Shown one piece after another: positions 8,743-16,192 of a DNA stretch of 64,000 nucleotides. A model generated the notes under the pieces. The model had not been told where the DNA came from, searched no databases, and saw only the letters and a list, made by a program, of their open reading frames with translations. The stretch is taken from the NCBI GenBank assembly GCA_050249695.1, contig JBFWQA010000001.1, forward strand, positions 248,001 to 312,000. The letters are read 5' to 3'. The DNA comes from JACKJP01 sp050249695 (lineage in GTDB: Bacteria > Pseudomonadota > Alphaproteobacteria > Rhizobiales > Tepidamorphaceae). Position 1 is the stretch's first letter; every line of letters starts with the position of its first letter. Position numbers and translations under genes: made by a program.

Positions 8743-9520
8743 TGGCGGCCCTCTGTCCGATATAGGCGGCGATGACCCGTTCGTCCTGCCTGACCTTGTC
8801 AGGCGTATCGTCGGCAATCTTTTGGCCGCGGTCCATCACGACAATCCTGTCACAGGCATTCATGATGAAATCGACGTCATGCTCCACAACCAGCATCGAA
8901 AGCCCGTCCGCCTTCAGCCGCGCGATCATCGCTGCAAGGTTGTCGGTTTCCGCGTCATTCAGTCCTGCGGCCGGTTCGTCCATCATTAGGAAGACCGGTT
9001 CGCTCGCCAGCGCGCGGCCGATATCCACCAGTCGCAGCTGCCCGGGGGTCAGGTGGCCGATGCGATCGGAGGCGCGGTCGGCCAGCCCGACGAATTCCAG
9101 AAGTTCCAGGGCGCGGTCCCGCGCTGCCTTTTCCTGTCGCGCAAGCCGGCGTCCCGCCAAAAGCGAACGCAAGGCGCCATCGGGAAATTTGGGATGGAAC
9201 CCCAGCAGTATGTTTTCCAGCACGGTCAGGCCGTGAAAGAGCCTTACGATCTGAAAGGTGCGTGCCATCCCTTTCGGGCTGCGTGTATGCGCCGGCGCTT
9301 TGGTGACGCATTCGCCTCGGAAATAAATCTCGCCGGCGCTGAGGGGGCGCATTCCGGTGATCAGGTCGAACATCGTGGACTTCCCCGCGCCGTTCGGGCC
9401 GATCAGCCCCGTGGCATGTCCCGTTCGCGCTTCGAATGACACGTCGTTGACGGCGATGAGCCCGCCGAACCGCCTGACGGCGTTCTCCACCTTGAGGATC
9501 GCTTCGGTACTCGTGCTCAT
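8729..9520 (-). CDS. livG: Branched-chain-type ABC importer, ATP-binding protein LivG-like
   Basis: A 263-residue ABC ATPase, the second nucleotide-binding subunit of the Liv-type importer. Walker A (GPNGAGKST, about residue 41) and the LMMDEPAAGL Walker B are normal. The signature reads LTPGQ instead of LSGGQ, a variant common in LivG proteins. The start codon overlaps the LivM-like stop by four bases (ATGA). Being in one operon with the binding protein, two permeases, LivF and a MaoC hydratase, it is expected at the cytoplasmic face of the membrane as a heterodimer with LivF. Confidence 0.92.
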   Translation of the reverse strand: MSTSTEAILKVENAVRRFGGLIAVNDVSFEARTGHATGLIGPNGAGKSTMFDLITGMRPLSAGEIYFRGECVTKAPAHTRSPKGMARTFQIVRLFHGLTVLENILLGFHPKFPDGALRSLLAGRRLARQEKAARDRALELLEFVGLADRASDRIGHLTPGQLRLVDIGRALASEPVFLMMDEPAAGLNDAETDNLAAMIARLKADGLSMLVVEHDVDFIMNACDRIVVMDRGQKIADDTPDKVRQDERVIAAYIGQRAANAAH

Positions 9521-10506
9521 CGGGGATCTCCCTCCGCCGCCGAGGGGGCGGTTGCCCGCGTTGTCCGAAAGCGTTTCAACGGCTGCGACTCCATCAGACC
9601 CGACAAGCCCCGCGGCAGAAACAGCAGGAAGCCGAGAATGAATGCGCCGTAGATGAACGTCTCATACTCGCCGAAACCGGTGAGAAGTTGCGGCAGGATC
9701 ACGATAATGATCGAACCGACGATCGGTCCGAACCGTGTGCCAAGTCCCCCGACAACCGTGATGGTCAGGATTGTCACGAGCACGTGGAACTCGCTGAGAC
9801 TCGGATCGACCCGTAGACTTGTGAAGGCAAAGCAGATACCGGCGAGCGCCGCCATGACAGAGGTGATGACGAGCACGCGCAGCTTGTAACGCGTCACGTT
9901 GACGCCCAGCGCCGAGGCGGCCTTTTCATCGTCACGTATCGCCTGAAGCGCGCGGCCGACATGGCTACGGATAAGGAAGTCATGCAGCAGCAACGTGACC
10001 GCGGCCAACGCAAGAACAAGGTAATAGAGGCCGACCCTTCCGATGGTTTCACCCCCATATTCCAGCGGTGGTACGAGCACACCGCTTTGCCCGCCCGTAA
10101 AATCGATCCATCGATTGACGACGCCATTCTCGATGAGCAGAAAGGCGAGAGTCCCCATTGCAAGATAGTGAGTTCTCAGCCGAAGTAGGGGAAAGCCGAT
10201 CATCAAGGCGACGAATGCGCACAGTATCAGGCTGGTGATACCCGCGATGATGGGGGGCAGGCCGATCATTGTCTGCAACATGGCAAATGCGTAGGCGCCG
10301 ATCGAATAGAAAGCCGGCTGCCCCAGCGATATCTGGCCGGTATAGCCGTAGAGCAGATTGAAGCCCATGCACAGGATGGCGTAGATCCATACGAGCATCG
10401 CCAGACGCAGGTGGAACCCGCTTGTAAGAAGCAGCGGGATGACCGCGCCAATGAAGACGAGCAGCAGAACGGGAAGCAACGACGGTTGCCGGGGAGCGGT
10501 TACCAT
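9517..10506 (-). CDS. livM: Branched-chain-type ABC importer, permease LivM-like
   Basis: A 329-residue integral membrane permease with many hydrophobic helices. It has the LivM-type core YTGQISLGQPAFYSIGAY and the EAA-like cytoplasmic loop (GRALQAIRDDEKAASALGVN) that docks with the ATPases. It forms the translocation pore together with the LivH-like protein. Its start lies three bases after the livH stop and its end overlaps livG by four bases, consistent with one polycistronic message. Confidence 0.92.
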   Translation of the reverse strand: MVTAPRQPSLLPVLLLVFIGAVIPLLLTSGFHLRLAMLVWIYAILCMGFNLLYGYTGQISLGQPAFYSIGAYAFAMLQTMIGLPPIIAGITSLILCAFVALMIGFPLLRLRTHYLAMGTLAFLLIENGVVNRWIDFTGGQSGVLVPPLEYGGETIGRVGLYYLVLALAAVTLLLHDFLIRSHVGRALQAIRDDEKAASALGVNVTRYKLRVLVITSVMAALAGICFAFTSLRVDPSLSEFHVLVTILTITVVGGLGTRFGPIVGSIIIVILPQLLTGFGEYETFIYGAFILGFLLFLPRGLSGLMESQPLKRFRTTRATAPSAAEGDPR

Positions 10507-10509
10507 GGC

Positions 10510-11391
10510 CTAGTTCCTCTCGGCTTCGTAGTCACCGAGTATGCCGTAGGGCCGGATGATGAGCACGACGAGTATCAGCAGAAAGATTGCCGGTTCAGCG
10601 TATAGGCTCGTACCGTAGCCAGCCATCAGCGCTTCCATCATGCCGATCGCAAGGCCTCCGGCGGCGGCGGCGAACGGGCTGCCGAGCCCACCCAGAATGG
10701 CGGCCATGAACCCCTTCACCGTCAGCAGAAGGCCCATTGTCACCTGGCCGCCCAGCAACGGGCCGACCAGAACGCCGGCGATGCCGCTGATGGCGGCGCT
10801 GAACATGAAACTGAACTGCACGATGCGCTCTGAGCGGATGCCCATGAGCACGGCGACGCGCGGATTGACGCCGGTCGCGCGGACAGACAGGCCGAAACGT
10901 GTCCGGTACAGGATAAACCACGTCACAGCCATGAGGATCGCGAAAACGGCGATGATCGACAGTTGCTGGGAATTGGTGATGAGGAAGCCGATAAACAGCG
11001 GCTTTAGGGAGAAGACTGGCGGTATGAAATGCTGCTCCGGGCCCCAGATGAGGAACGCCGCTCCGTAGATCATAATCGCCGCTGCGAGCGTGCCGATCAT
11101 GATCGTCAGGGGTTCGGCGCCGCGCCGTACCATCGGTCGATAGACCCCGTAGTCGAGACCCAGGGCGACAACAAGCACGACTCCAATTACGAGAGCCAGG
11201 GCCAGGGGCCAGGGCAGCGCGAAAGTGACAAGGAACAGCACTGCGGTCATCGCCCCGAGCATGATGAACTCGCCCTGTGCGAAATTGATGACGCGACTTG
11301 AGCCGTAAATGATCGAAAGCGATAGACCGATCAGTCCATAGACACTGCCGTTCGTCAGCCCCGCCAGAAGCAGGTAGCTAAGCTTTTGCAT
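10510..11391 (-). CDS. livH: Branched-chain-type ABC importer, permease LivH-like
   Basis: A 293-residue polytopic permease with the LivH hallmark INFAQGEFIMLGA near residue 35 and the loop NPRVAVLMGIRSERI. It partners with LivM. The gap of 88 bases to the upstream binding-protein gene contains a hairpin followed by a run of T (11438-11465 on the minus strand), probably lowering permease expression relative to the binding protein. The ribosome site is weak. Confidence 0.92.
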   Translation of the reverse strand: MQKLSYLLLAGLTNGSVYGLIGLSLSIIYGSSRVINFAQGEFIMLGAMTAVLFLVTFALPWPLALALVIGVVLVVALGLDYGVYRPMVRRGAEPLTIMIGTLAAAIMIYGAAFLIWGPEQHFIPPVFSLKPLFIGFLITNSQQLSIIAVFAILMAVTWFILYRTRFGLSVRATGVNPRVAVLMGIRSERIVQFSFMFSAAISGIAGVLVGPLLGGQVTMGLLLTVKGFMAAILGGLGSPFAAAAGGLAIGMMEALMAGYGTSLYAEPAIFLLILVVLIIRPYGILGDYEAERN

Positions 11392-11433
11392 GTGAGGAAC
11401 CGCCCCTTCGGATCCCTGGAAAGGTACTTCAGC

Positions 11434-11465
11434 AAAAAGCGTGGACGCAACGCCGCGCCCACGCT
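11434..11465 (-). terminator. Attenuator-like terminator between binding-protein gene and permease genes
   Basis: On the minus strand a 7-bp stem (AGCGTGG/CCACGCT, 11459-11465 with 11438-11444) is followed directly by five T residues. It sits just downstream of the substrate-binding-protein stop. Partial termination here would give an excess of binding protein over permease, a common arrangement in ABC importers. Confidence 0.55.
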
Positions 11466-11479
11466 CATTGTTGGATGGC

Positions 11480-12703
11480 CTACTTTCCGGCCATCGCCTT
11501 CAGCTTGTCCATATCCGGCGCGACGAGTTGCTTGCCGTTTTCCGCCACTTCGGCGAAGACGAAGAAGCCGGTGTCCTCGGGGCCGTGATGATCACCCTTC
11601 CCGAAGACATACTTGTTGCCGGCCTCGCCCTGCAGTCCCTCATAGCCGCCGCTTGCCGCGATGGAATCGCGGATCGCGGTGCGCGCGGCAGCAAGATCGC
11701 CTGCCTGGATTGCTTCCTGAACCTTCGGGTCCTTGAAAGCGCGTATCGCGATATTGCCGCCGTCATAACCGACCGCCGCGTAGGGAGAGGGCGCCAGCGG
11801 CCCGAACTTCTTGCCGTATACTTCGAAGAACTTCTTCACATCGTCGCGCCTGATGTCGACGGAAGTGGGGACGAGGACGCCGTTCCCATCGGCGGCGGCA
11901 AGCTCGCGGAACGTTTTGATCAGACCCACCCGCGGCACGATGACCGGAGCCGTTATGCCCAGTTGTTTGATGGTACGCACGACCCGTGCGCCATCGGCAG
12001 GGTAGGGGAAGACGACCACGACGTCCGGCTTTGCCTGAACGACGTTGATGATCTGCGGGGAAACATCGGTCGCCGCTATGTCGTAGGTCTGCTGCGTAAC
12101 AATCTCGATACCCGCCGCCTTCAGCGCTTCCGTCAGCGTCTTTGCGCCATTGATTCCGAAAGGCACGGAATTGTTGACGATCGCCACTCTCTTGAACCCG
12201 GCTTGCTTCAGTGAGTTCGTGACGGCGATACCGTCCTGGGCGGTCTTGGCGCCGAGACGGAACTGATACTCCGGATTGTCCGTCAGATTGTCCTGCGATC
12301 CCGACAGGATGATGTAGGGGATCTTGTTCTGGTTCGCGACAGGCACCATCGCCGCGGCGACGGCGGTCGGATTGCCGCCGATGATGATCAACGCATTGTC
12401 GTCTTCAGCGCAACGCGTCGCGAAGGTCGCTGCCGCCTGCGGGTCTGTCTTGCTGTCGTAGGAAACGACCTCGATCTTCTGCCCGTTGACGCCGCCGGCA
12501 GCATTTGCCGGCTCGACGGCCAGTTGCAGGCCGTTGGCGCTTTCGATGCCCGTATCGGCTGCCGTGCCGGACTTGTCGTCGACATTGCAGATCTTCAGCG
12601 GCAATGGCGCCGCAAAAGCAGCCGACATGCTCAGAAGCAGCGCGCCGGCAGCCAGTCCGATGCCGCCCGCGATGCGGCGATTGCTTGCGAAAATGCGTTT
12701 CAT
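11480..12703 (-). CDS. livK: Liv-type ABC importer periplasmic substrate-binding protein
   Basis: A 407-residue type I periplasmic binding protein. It begins with a basic n-region and a hydrophobic stretch ending SAAFAA, a standard Sec signal peptide with cleavage near residue 32. The mature part follows the Leu/Ile/Val-binding fold (AGGVNGQKIEVVSYDSKTDPQ, then GG and SGS ligand-binding loops). It is the first gene of the importer operon and determines the ligand. The clustering with acyl-CoA ligases and ring-reductase genes suggests an aromatic or alicyclic acid ligand, an inference from context. Its promoter region carries two operator-like inverted repeats. Confidence 0.9.
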   Translation of the reverse strand: MKRIFASNRRIAGGIGLAAGALLLSMSAAFAAPLPLKICNVDDKSGTAADTGIESANGLQLAVEPANAAGGVNGQKIEVVSYDSKTDPQAAATFATRCAEDDNALIIIGGNPTAVAAAMVPVANQNKIPYIILSGSQDNLTDNPEYQFRLGAKTAQDGIAVTNSLKQAGFKRVAIVNNSVPFGINGAKTLTEALKAAGIEIVTQQTYDIAATDVSPQIINVVQAKPDVVVVFPYPADGARVVRTIKQLGITAPVIVPRVGLIKTFRELAAADGNGVLVPTSVDIRRDDVKKFFEVYGKKFGPLAPSPYAAVGYDGGNIAIRAFKDPKVQEAIQAGDLAAARTAIRDSIAASGGYEGLQGEAGNKYVFGKGDHHGPEDTGFFVFAEVAENGKQLVAPDMDKLKAMAGK

Positions 12704-12724
12704 GATGTCCTCCCTGACAACGCA

Positions 12725-12741
12725 ATTGAGGCGAATTCATT
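12725..12741. promoter_or_regulatory. Operator-like inverted repeat near the importer operon start
   Basis: ATTGA, seven bases, TCATT; one mismatch between arms. It lies 22 bases upstream of the binding-protein start codon, a position where bound repressor would block transcription or initiation. Its spacer and right arm (CGAATTCATT) are identical to part of the 2015-2035 operator. Confidence 0.45.
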
Positions 12742-12913
12742 CCTCTTGCAAGGTGCGGTCGGCGTTCTCGCCGTTGTCCCTGGCACCTATCGTTCGCTGG
12801 TTGAAGATACACTATCTTCCGAAAATTCCTCTGGCAAGCGCACGATCGACCGATTGGGCCATGGACCGGTCGCGGCGTCGCTTCCGGTCTCTGCTTGCGC
12901 CGCGAAGTCGGGA

Positions 12914-12930
12914 AATGAGCAGCGTTCATT
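12914..12930. promoter_or_regulatory. Operator-like inverted repeat in the importer/crotonase intergenic region
   Basis: A perfect AATGA/TCATT 5-bp inverted repeat with the same 7-base spacer as the operator at 2015-2035. It is about 150 bases upstream of the crotonase start and 210 bases upstream of the importer operon on the other strand. Confidence 0.5.
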
Positions 12931-13082
12931 CCTGCGCCGGGGCCGCGTGCGGGTGGTGCTACCTATTGCCCGCAGGGGTGCGCACGCGCGATAAGGCTCA
13001 AAAGATATGCGTAGCGTATCAACCGGCCGGCATGCTTTGGTCCGGTCGCATTGATTCGAAAAGCGATGGTGAGGGAACCGGC

Positions 13083-13892
13083 ATGGGCGATGCAGGCATG
13101 GATTCAGACGTACTTCTTGAAACGATGGAGAACGGCATCGCCGTCATGCGGCTGAACCGTCCTTCAAAGCTCAACGCATTGGCAGATGGCACGGTCGACC
13201 GTGTCGTTTCTCTGCTCGACGAGGTGGCTGCAAGCAGCGCCCGCGTGCTGATCGTCACCGGAACCGGACGCGGCTTCTGCGCCGGTTTCGATCTCTCTCT
13301 CGCAGCGACGATCGATCTGGCCGAAGGCGAACCCGAAGCGGCCGGCTGGATGCGCCGTCAGGAGCGCTATGCCGGGATGGTCGCCAAGCTGCGGACGATC
13401 CCGCAGCCCGTCATTGCCGCCGTCAACGGAGCGGCCTGCGGGGCTGGCTTTGCGCTCGCGCTGGGCTGCGACCTGCGCATCGCTTCAAGATCGGCCAAGT
13501 TCAACTGCGCCTTCATCAAAATCGGCATGTCGAGCTGCGACATGGGGCTGAGCTACCTTCTGCCCCGTTGCATCGGGACGACGAACGCCTTCGAACTAAT
13601 GCTTACCGGGCGGATGGTCCACGCCGACGACGCGCAGCGCCTCGGTATCGTCTCGGCGGTTCATGATGACGCATCGCTGATGCAGGCGGCAATCGCGCTT
13701 GCCGGCGAAATCGCCGCCAACAACATGATGGGCGTGTGGATGACCAAGCGCGGCATGTGGGCCAATCTGGATTCCAGTTTCGACTCTGCGATCGAACTGG
13801 AGAACCGCACGCAGATCCTCATTCACGGCACTGGCGATCTGCATCGCCTCGCATCGGCCGGCGGCTTCATGGAAGGCGGCAAGAAAAGCTGA
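13083..13892 (+). CDS. Crotonase-superfamily protein without the two catalytic glutamates
   Basis: A 269-residue enoyl-CoA hydratase/isomerase-fold protein. The ATG at 13083 was chosen because GAGGGA precedes it and the crotonase domain begins immediately after; the open frame extends much further upstream without family similarity. The CoA-binding and oxyanion features (GFCAGFDLS near residues 64-72; CGAGFALALGCDLRIAS near 119-135) are intact. Aligning with rat enoyl-CoA hydratase by the CD motif, positions equivalent to Glu144 and Glu164 are A124 and F144, so ordinary syn-hydration is unlikely. Other crotonases without these residues act as hydrolases, isomerases or ring-cleaving enzymes. 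It lies immediately upstream of TetR copy 2 on the same strand. Confidence 0.85.
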   Translation: MGDAGMDSDVLLETMENGIAVMRLNRPSKLNALADGTVDRVVSLLDEVAASSARVLIVTGTGRGFCAGFDLSLAATIDLAEGEPEAAGWMRRQERYAGMVAKLRTIPQPVIAAVNGAACGAGFALALGCDLRIASRSAKFNCAFIKIGMSSCDMGLSYLLPRCIGTTNAFELMLTGRMVHADDAQRLGIVSAVHDDASLMQAAIALAGEIAANNMMGVWMTKRGMWANLDSSFDSAIELENRTQILIHGTGDLHRLASAGGFMEGGKKS

Positions 13893-13970
13893 AACCGCCT
13901 CAGACGGGATTCGACATGTGCGCACCGGTATGCATGCTAGCGGCACCGTTTGATTTCTTGCCGGGTTTCC

Positions 13971-14687
13971 ATGGCCACACAGACTTCCTCCCGACCGCCT
14001 GTCCGGCGCATGCCGCGCGACCAGCGGGTCGCCACGATCATGCAGACCGCCCGCGAGGTATTGCGGGAGCGTGGCTATGAGCAGTTCCTGACCTCGGAAG
14101 TCGCGGAGCGCTGCGGGATTTCGGAAGGCACGATCTACAAGTATTTCGCCAGCAAGCGCGATCTGCTGATAAAGGTGGCGGAAGCCTGGTTTGACGAATT
14201 TCTGGCGCAGGATCCGCCATCGCGGCAGAATCGTCCGATACGGGACCGGCTCTTTCACGTGATTTTTGCCAGTCTGGCAACGATCCGGCGCGAGCCTGCA
14301 TTGAGCCGTTTCGTGCTGACAGACCTGCGTGCGGACCCGAATTACCGTAAGATGCGCGTGTTTGAGCAGAATCGCCAGATCACCGCCTATGTCATGGATG
14401 TGATCGAGGAAGGCGTGAGGCGCGGCGAGTTGCGCGGCGATGTCTCGATGAAGCTGGTGCGCGACATCATCTTTGGCGGCATCGAGCACCAGACCTGGGC
14501 GTTCCTGAGGGGCGAGGGTGAATTTTCGATCGAGGATTCGGCCGACGGCCTGACGGATGTCGTCCTGCGGGGTATCGGCGCTGAAGGGAAACCGCAGGCC
14601 GCAAGTGACGTGGACGAGGCGCTGGCGCGCCTCGAGAACGTCACCGAGGCCCTTCAGGGCGAACTGAGCGCCCTGCGCAAGAGCTGA
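13971..14687 (+). CDS. TetR/AcrR-family transcriptional regulator (copy 2)
   Basis: A 238-residue TetR-type regulator, paralogous to the one at 1215-1922. The helix-turn-helix (SEVAERCGISEGTIYKYFASK) lies near residues 40-60. The ATG at 13971 (MATQTSS) is preferred over the in-frame start at 13950. It is 78 bases downstream of the crotonase gene and probably co-transcribed with it. Its stop codon abuts the stop codon of the convergent racemase gene with no base between. Two paralogous repressors in one island, with similar inverted repeats at several promoters, suggest cross-regulation or sensing of two successive CoA-ester intermediates. Confidence 0.9.
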   Translation: MATQTSSRPPVRRMPRDQRVATIMQTAREVLRERGYEQFLTSEVAERCGISEGTIYKYFASKRDLLIKVAEAWFDEFLAQDPPSRQNRPIRDRLFHVIFASLATIRREPALSRFVLTDLRADPNYRKMRVFEQNRQITAYVMDVIEEGVRRGELRGDVSMKLVRDIIFGGIEHQTWAFLRGEGEFSIEDSADGLTDVVLRGIGAEGKPQAASDVDEALARLENVTEALQGELSALRKS

Positions 14688-15845
14688 TCATTTCCCCCCT
14701 GCGGGCGGTATGATTCCCGCATTCGCCATCGACTGGATCTTCCCCGCATCGATGCCCCATGCCGCGAGCGCGTCCTGCGTACCCGTCTTCGGATCGACGG
14801 GCGCGCTGCGAATCTCGCTTGGCGTGCGGCTGAAGCGCGGCGCCGGCATCGGCTCCGTGATGCCGCGGTGGGACTTGAACATGCCGCGCTCGCGGGCCGC
14901 GGGGTCGGACGGCGCCTCGTCCATGGTGAGCACAGGCGAGACGCAGGCGTCGCCCTCGGCAAAAATCCTTGCCCACTCGTCACGGTCCTTCTTCTTGAAT
15001 TCCGCCGCAAAGATCGCGTGAAGCTCAGGCCAGCAGGCCTTGTCGTCCCGGTTCGGCAGGCTGGACAGATCGAGGCCGAGCTTCTGGACCATCTCCGCGT
15101 AAAAGCGCTTCTCAACCGCGCCGGTCGCGACGTGTTTGCCGTCACGGGTCTCATAGCACGTATAGTAGGGCGAACCGCCGTCGGCGGGATTGGAACCGCG
15201 CTCGATCGTCCATATCCCGGCCTGCCGGTAGCCGTAGTGCATCGTCATCATGTTGGCGACGCCATCGACCATCGCGGCGTCGATCACCTGTCCCTTGCCC
15301 GAGTTTCTTGTCTCGATATAGGCCGCAAGCAGCCCCATCGCGAGATACAGCGCACCGCCGCCATAGTCGCCGACAAGGTTGAGCGCGACGGTGGGCGGCC
15401 GGTCCGGATATCCGCTGGCCGCCAATGCCCCCGTCAGCGCGATATAGTTGATGTCATGGCCTGCCTGCATACGCATCGGGCCTTCCTGGCCCCATCCGGT
15501 CATCCGGCCGTAGATGAGCTTCGGGTTGATCTCCTGGCAGACCTCCGGGCCGAGCCCGAGTCGTTCCATCACGCCGGGGCGGAAGCCTTCAATCAGCATG
15601 TCGGCCGAGGCCACGAGCTGTTTGAACGTTTCGATGCCTTCGGGCGATTTCAGATCCATGGCGACGGCGCGCTTGTTTCGGTTCGGGAAGTCGTAGTTGG
15701 ACTCGATCTCGATGCCGAGATCGCCGACGGCGAGACGGCCCACGCTGATCACGTCCGCGCCCATGTCGGCGAGGAGCATGCCGCAGAACGGGGTGGGGCC
15801 GATACTGGCCATCTCTATAACTTTGACACCTTTCAGTGGTCCCAT
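14688..15845 (-). CDS. Alpha-methylacyl-CoA racemase-family protein (CaiB/BaiF superfamily)
   Basis: A 385-residue class III CoA-transferase-fold enzyme with racemase residues. H130 (AGHDINY), D160 (LVGDYGG) and E245 (GAVEKRFY) fall at a constant offset of four from His126, Asp156 and Glu241 of Mycobacterium MCR, so epimerisation at the alpha-carbon of an acyl-CoA is the likely activity. The ATG at 15845 follows AAGGGGAA and starts with the family N-terminus GPLKGVKVIEM. It is transcribed divergently from reductase operon 2. A racemase here suggests that ring reduction or hydration produces a CoA ester with an alpha stereocentre of mixed or wrong configuration, or that the substrate is alpha-branched. 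Confidence 0.85.
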   Translation of the reverse strand: MGPLKGVKVIEMASIGPTPFCGMLLADMGADVISVGRLAVGDLGIEIESNYDFPNRNKRAVAMDLKSPEGIETFKQLVASADMLIEGFRPGVMERLGLGPEVCQEINPKLIYGRMTGWGQEGPMRMQAGHDINYIALTGALAASGYPDRPPTVALNLVGDYGGGALYLAMGLLAAYIETRNSGKGQVIDAAMVDGVANMMTMHYGYRQAGIWTIERGSNPADGGSPYYTCYETRDGKHVATGAVEKRFYAEMVQKLGLDLSSLPNRDDKACWPELHAIFAAEFKKKDRDEWARIFAEGDACVSPVLTMDEAPSDPAARERGMFKSHRGITEPMPAPRFSRTPSEIRSAPVDPKTGTQDALAAWGIDAGKIQSMANAGIIPPAGGK

Positions 15846-15962
15846 TCGATTCCCCTTTGTCATCCCTTGGTTCGTCATCGGCCGGGATCGCGGCGAGACA
15901 TCATCCCGCGCCCTTTGGTGTGCCGGCCGCGGGACACTTTCCACAACTTCGCGAAACATACA

Positions 15963-15979
15963 AGTGACGTTCATTCACC
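15963..15979. promoter_or_regulatory. Degenerate operator-like inverted repeat
   Basis: AGTGA, seven bases, TCACC, with GTGA/TCAC as exact arms. The core TGA-N7-TCA and spacing match the other sites of the island. Its placement would suit control of the racemase gene. Confidence 0.35.
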
Positions 15980-16041
15980 TGCCTGCCGCGCTTGCGCTTT
16001 TTAGCTGTGAATCTGCATATGGCCAAGAAAATGAGCCAGCG

Positions 16042-16071
16042 TTGACAGACCCCGGGCCCTTCAATTATCAT
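16042..16071 (+). promoter_or_regulatory. Sigma-70-like promoter for reductase operon 2
   Basis: A consensus TTGACA -35, 18-base spacer and TATCAT -10 (5 of 6 matches). The operator-like repeat at 16099-16115 would lie just downstream of the expected transcription start. The transcript would have a leader of about 115 bases before the TTG start at 16193. Confidence 0.5.
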
Positions 16072-16098
16072 ATGCTACGAGATAAGCGTGTTGCTCTT

Positions 16099-16115
16099 AA
16101 TGAGCTGAACTTACT
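16099..16115. promoter_or_regulatory. Operator-like half-conserved inverted repeat downstream of promoter 2
   Basis: AATGA, seven bases, TTACT. The left arm with its preceding TT is identical to the left arm of the operator at 2015-2035; the right arm is degenerate. The same degenerate form, AATGA-N7-TTAGT, occurs in the promoter of reductase operon 1 at 2184-2200. Confidence 0.35.
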
Positions 16116-16192
16116 TAACCACGTCGAGGCGTCGGCAGCAGGGTTGCAGCCCCGGACGCCAAGCGATGAGATCTCCACCACGGAGGAATATT

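Larger units (their letters stand above)
12704..13082. promoter_or_regulatory. Divergent control region between ABC importer operon and crotonase gene
   Basis: A 379-base non-coding interval between oppositely oriented genes. It contains ATTGA-N7-TCATT at 12725-12741 and AATGA-N7-TCATT at 12914-12930, both matching the arms and spacing of the operator at 2015-2035. The first site shares the ten bases CGAATTCATT with that operator. One may govern the importer operon, the other the crotonase/TetR genes. I see no convincing small gene here. Confidence 0.55.
15846..16192. promoter_or_regulatory. Divergent control region between racemase and reductase operon 2
   Basis: A 347-base non-coding interval, more AT-rich toward the reductase genes. 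It holds an AGTGA-N7-TCACC site at 15963-15979, a sigma-70-like promoter with TTGACA at 16042-16047 and TATCAT at 16066-16071 (18-base spacing), and AATGA-N7-TTACT at 16099-16115 downstream of the -10. An AAATGAGC-AGCGTT stretch abutting the -35 resembles the site at 12914. No coding frame of note. Confidence 0.55.

Noticed and set aside
13051..13070. TTGATTCGA-like sequence considered as an FNR/AadR box upstream of the crotonase
   Set aside because: The second half-site ATCAA is absent; only one half matches, so anaerobic FNR control cannot be claimed from it.
12486..13082. Long upstream in-frame extension of the crotonase frame
   Set aside because: The extension runs through the importer signal-peptide region and the operator sites on the opposite strand and lacks crotonase similarity; the ATG at 13083 is far better supported.
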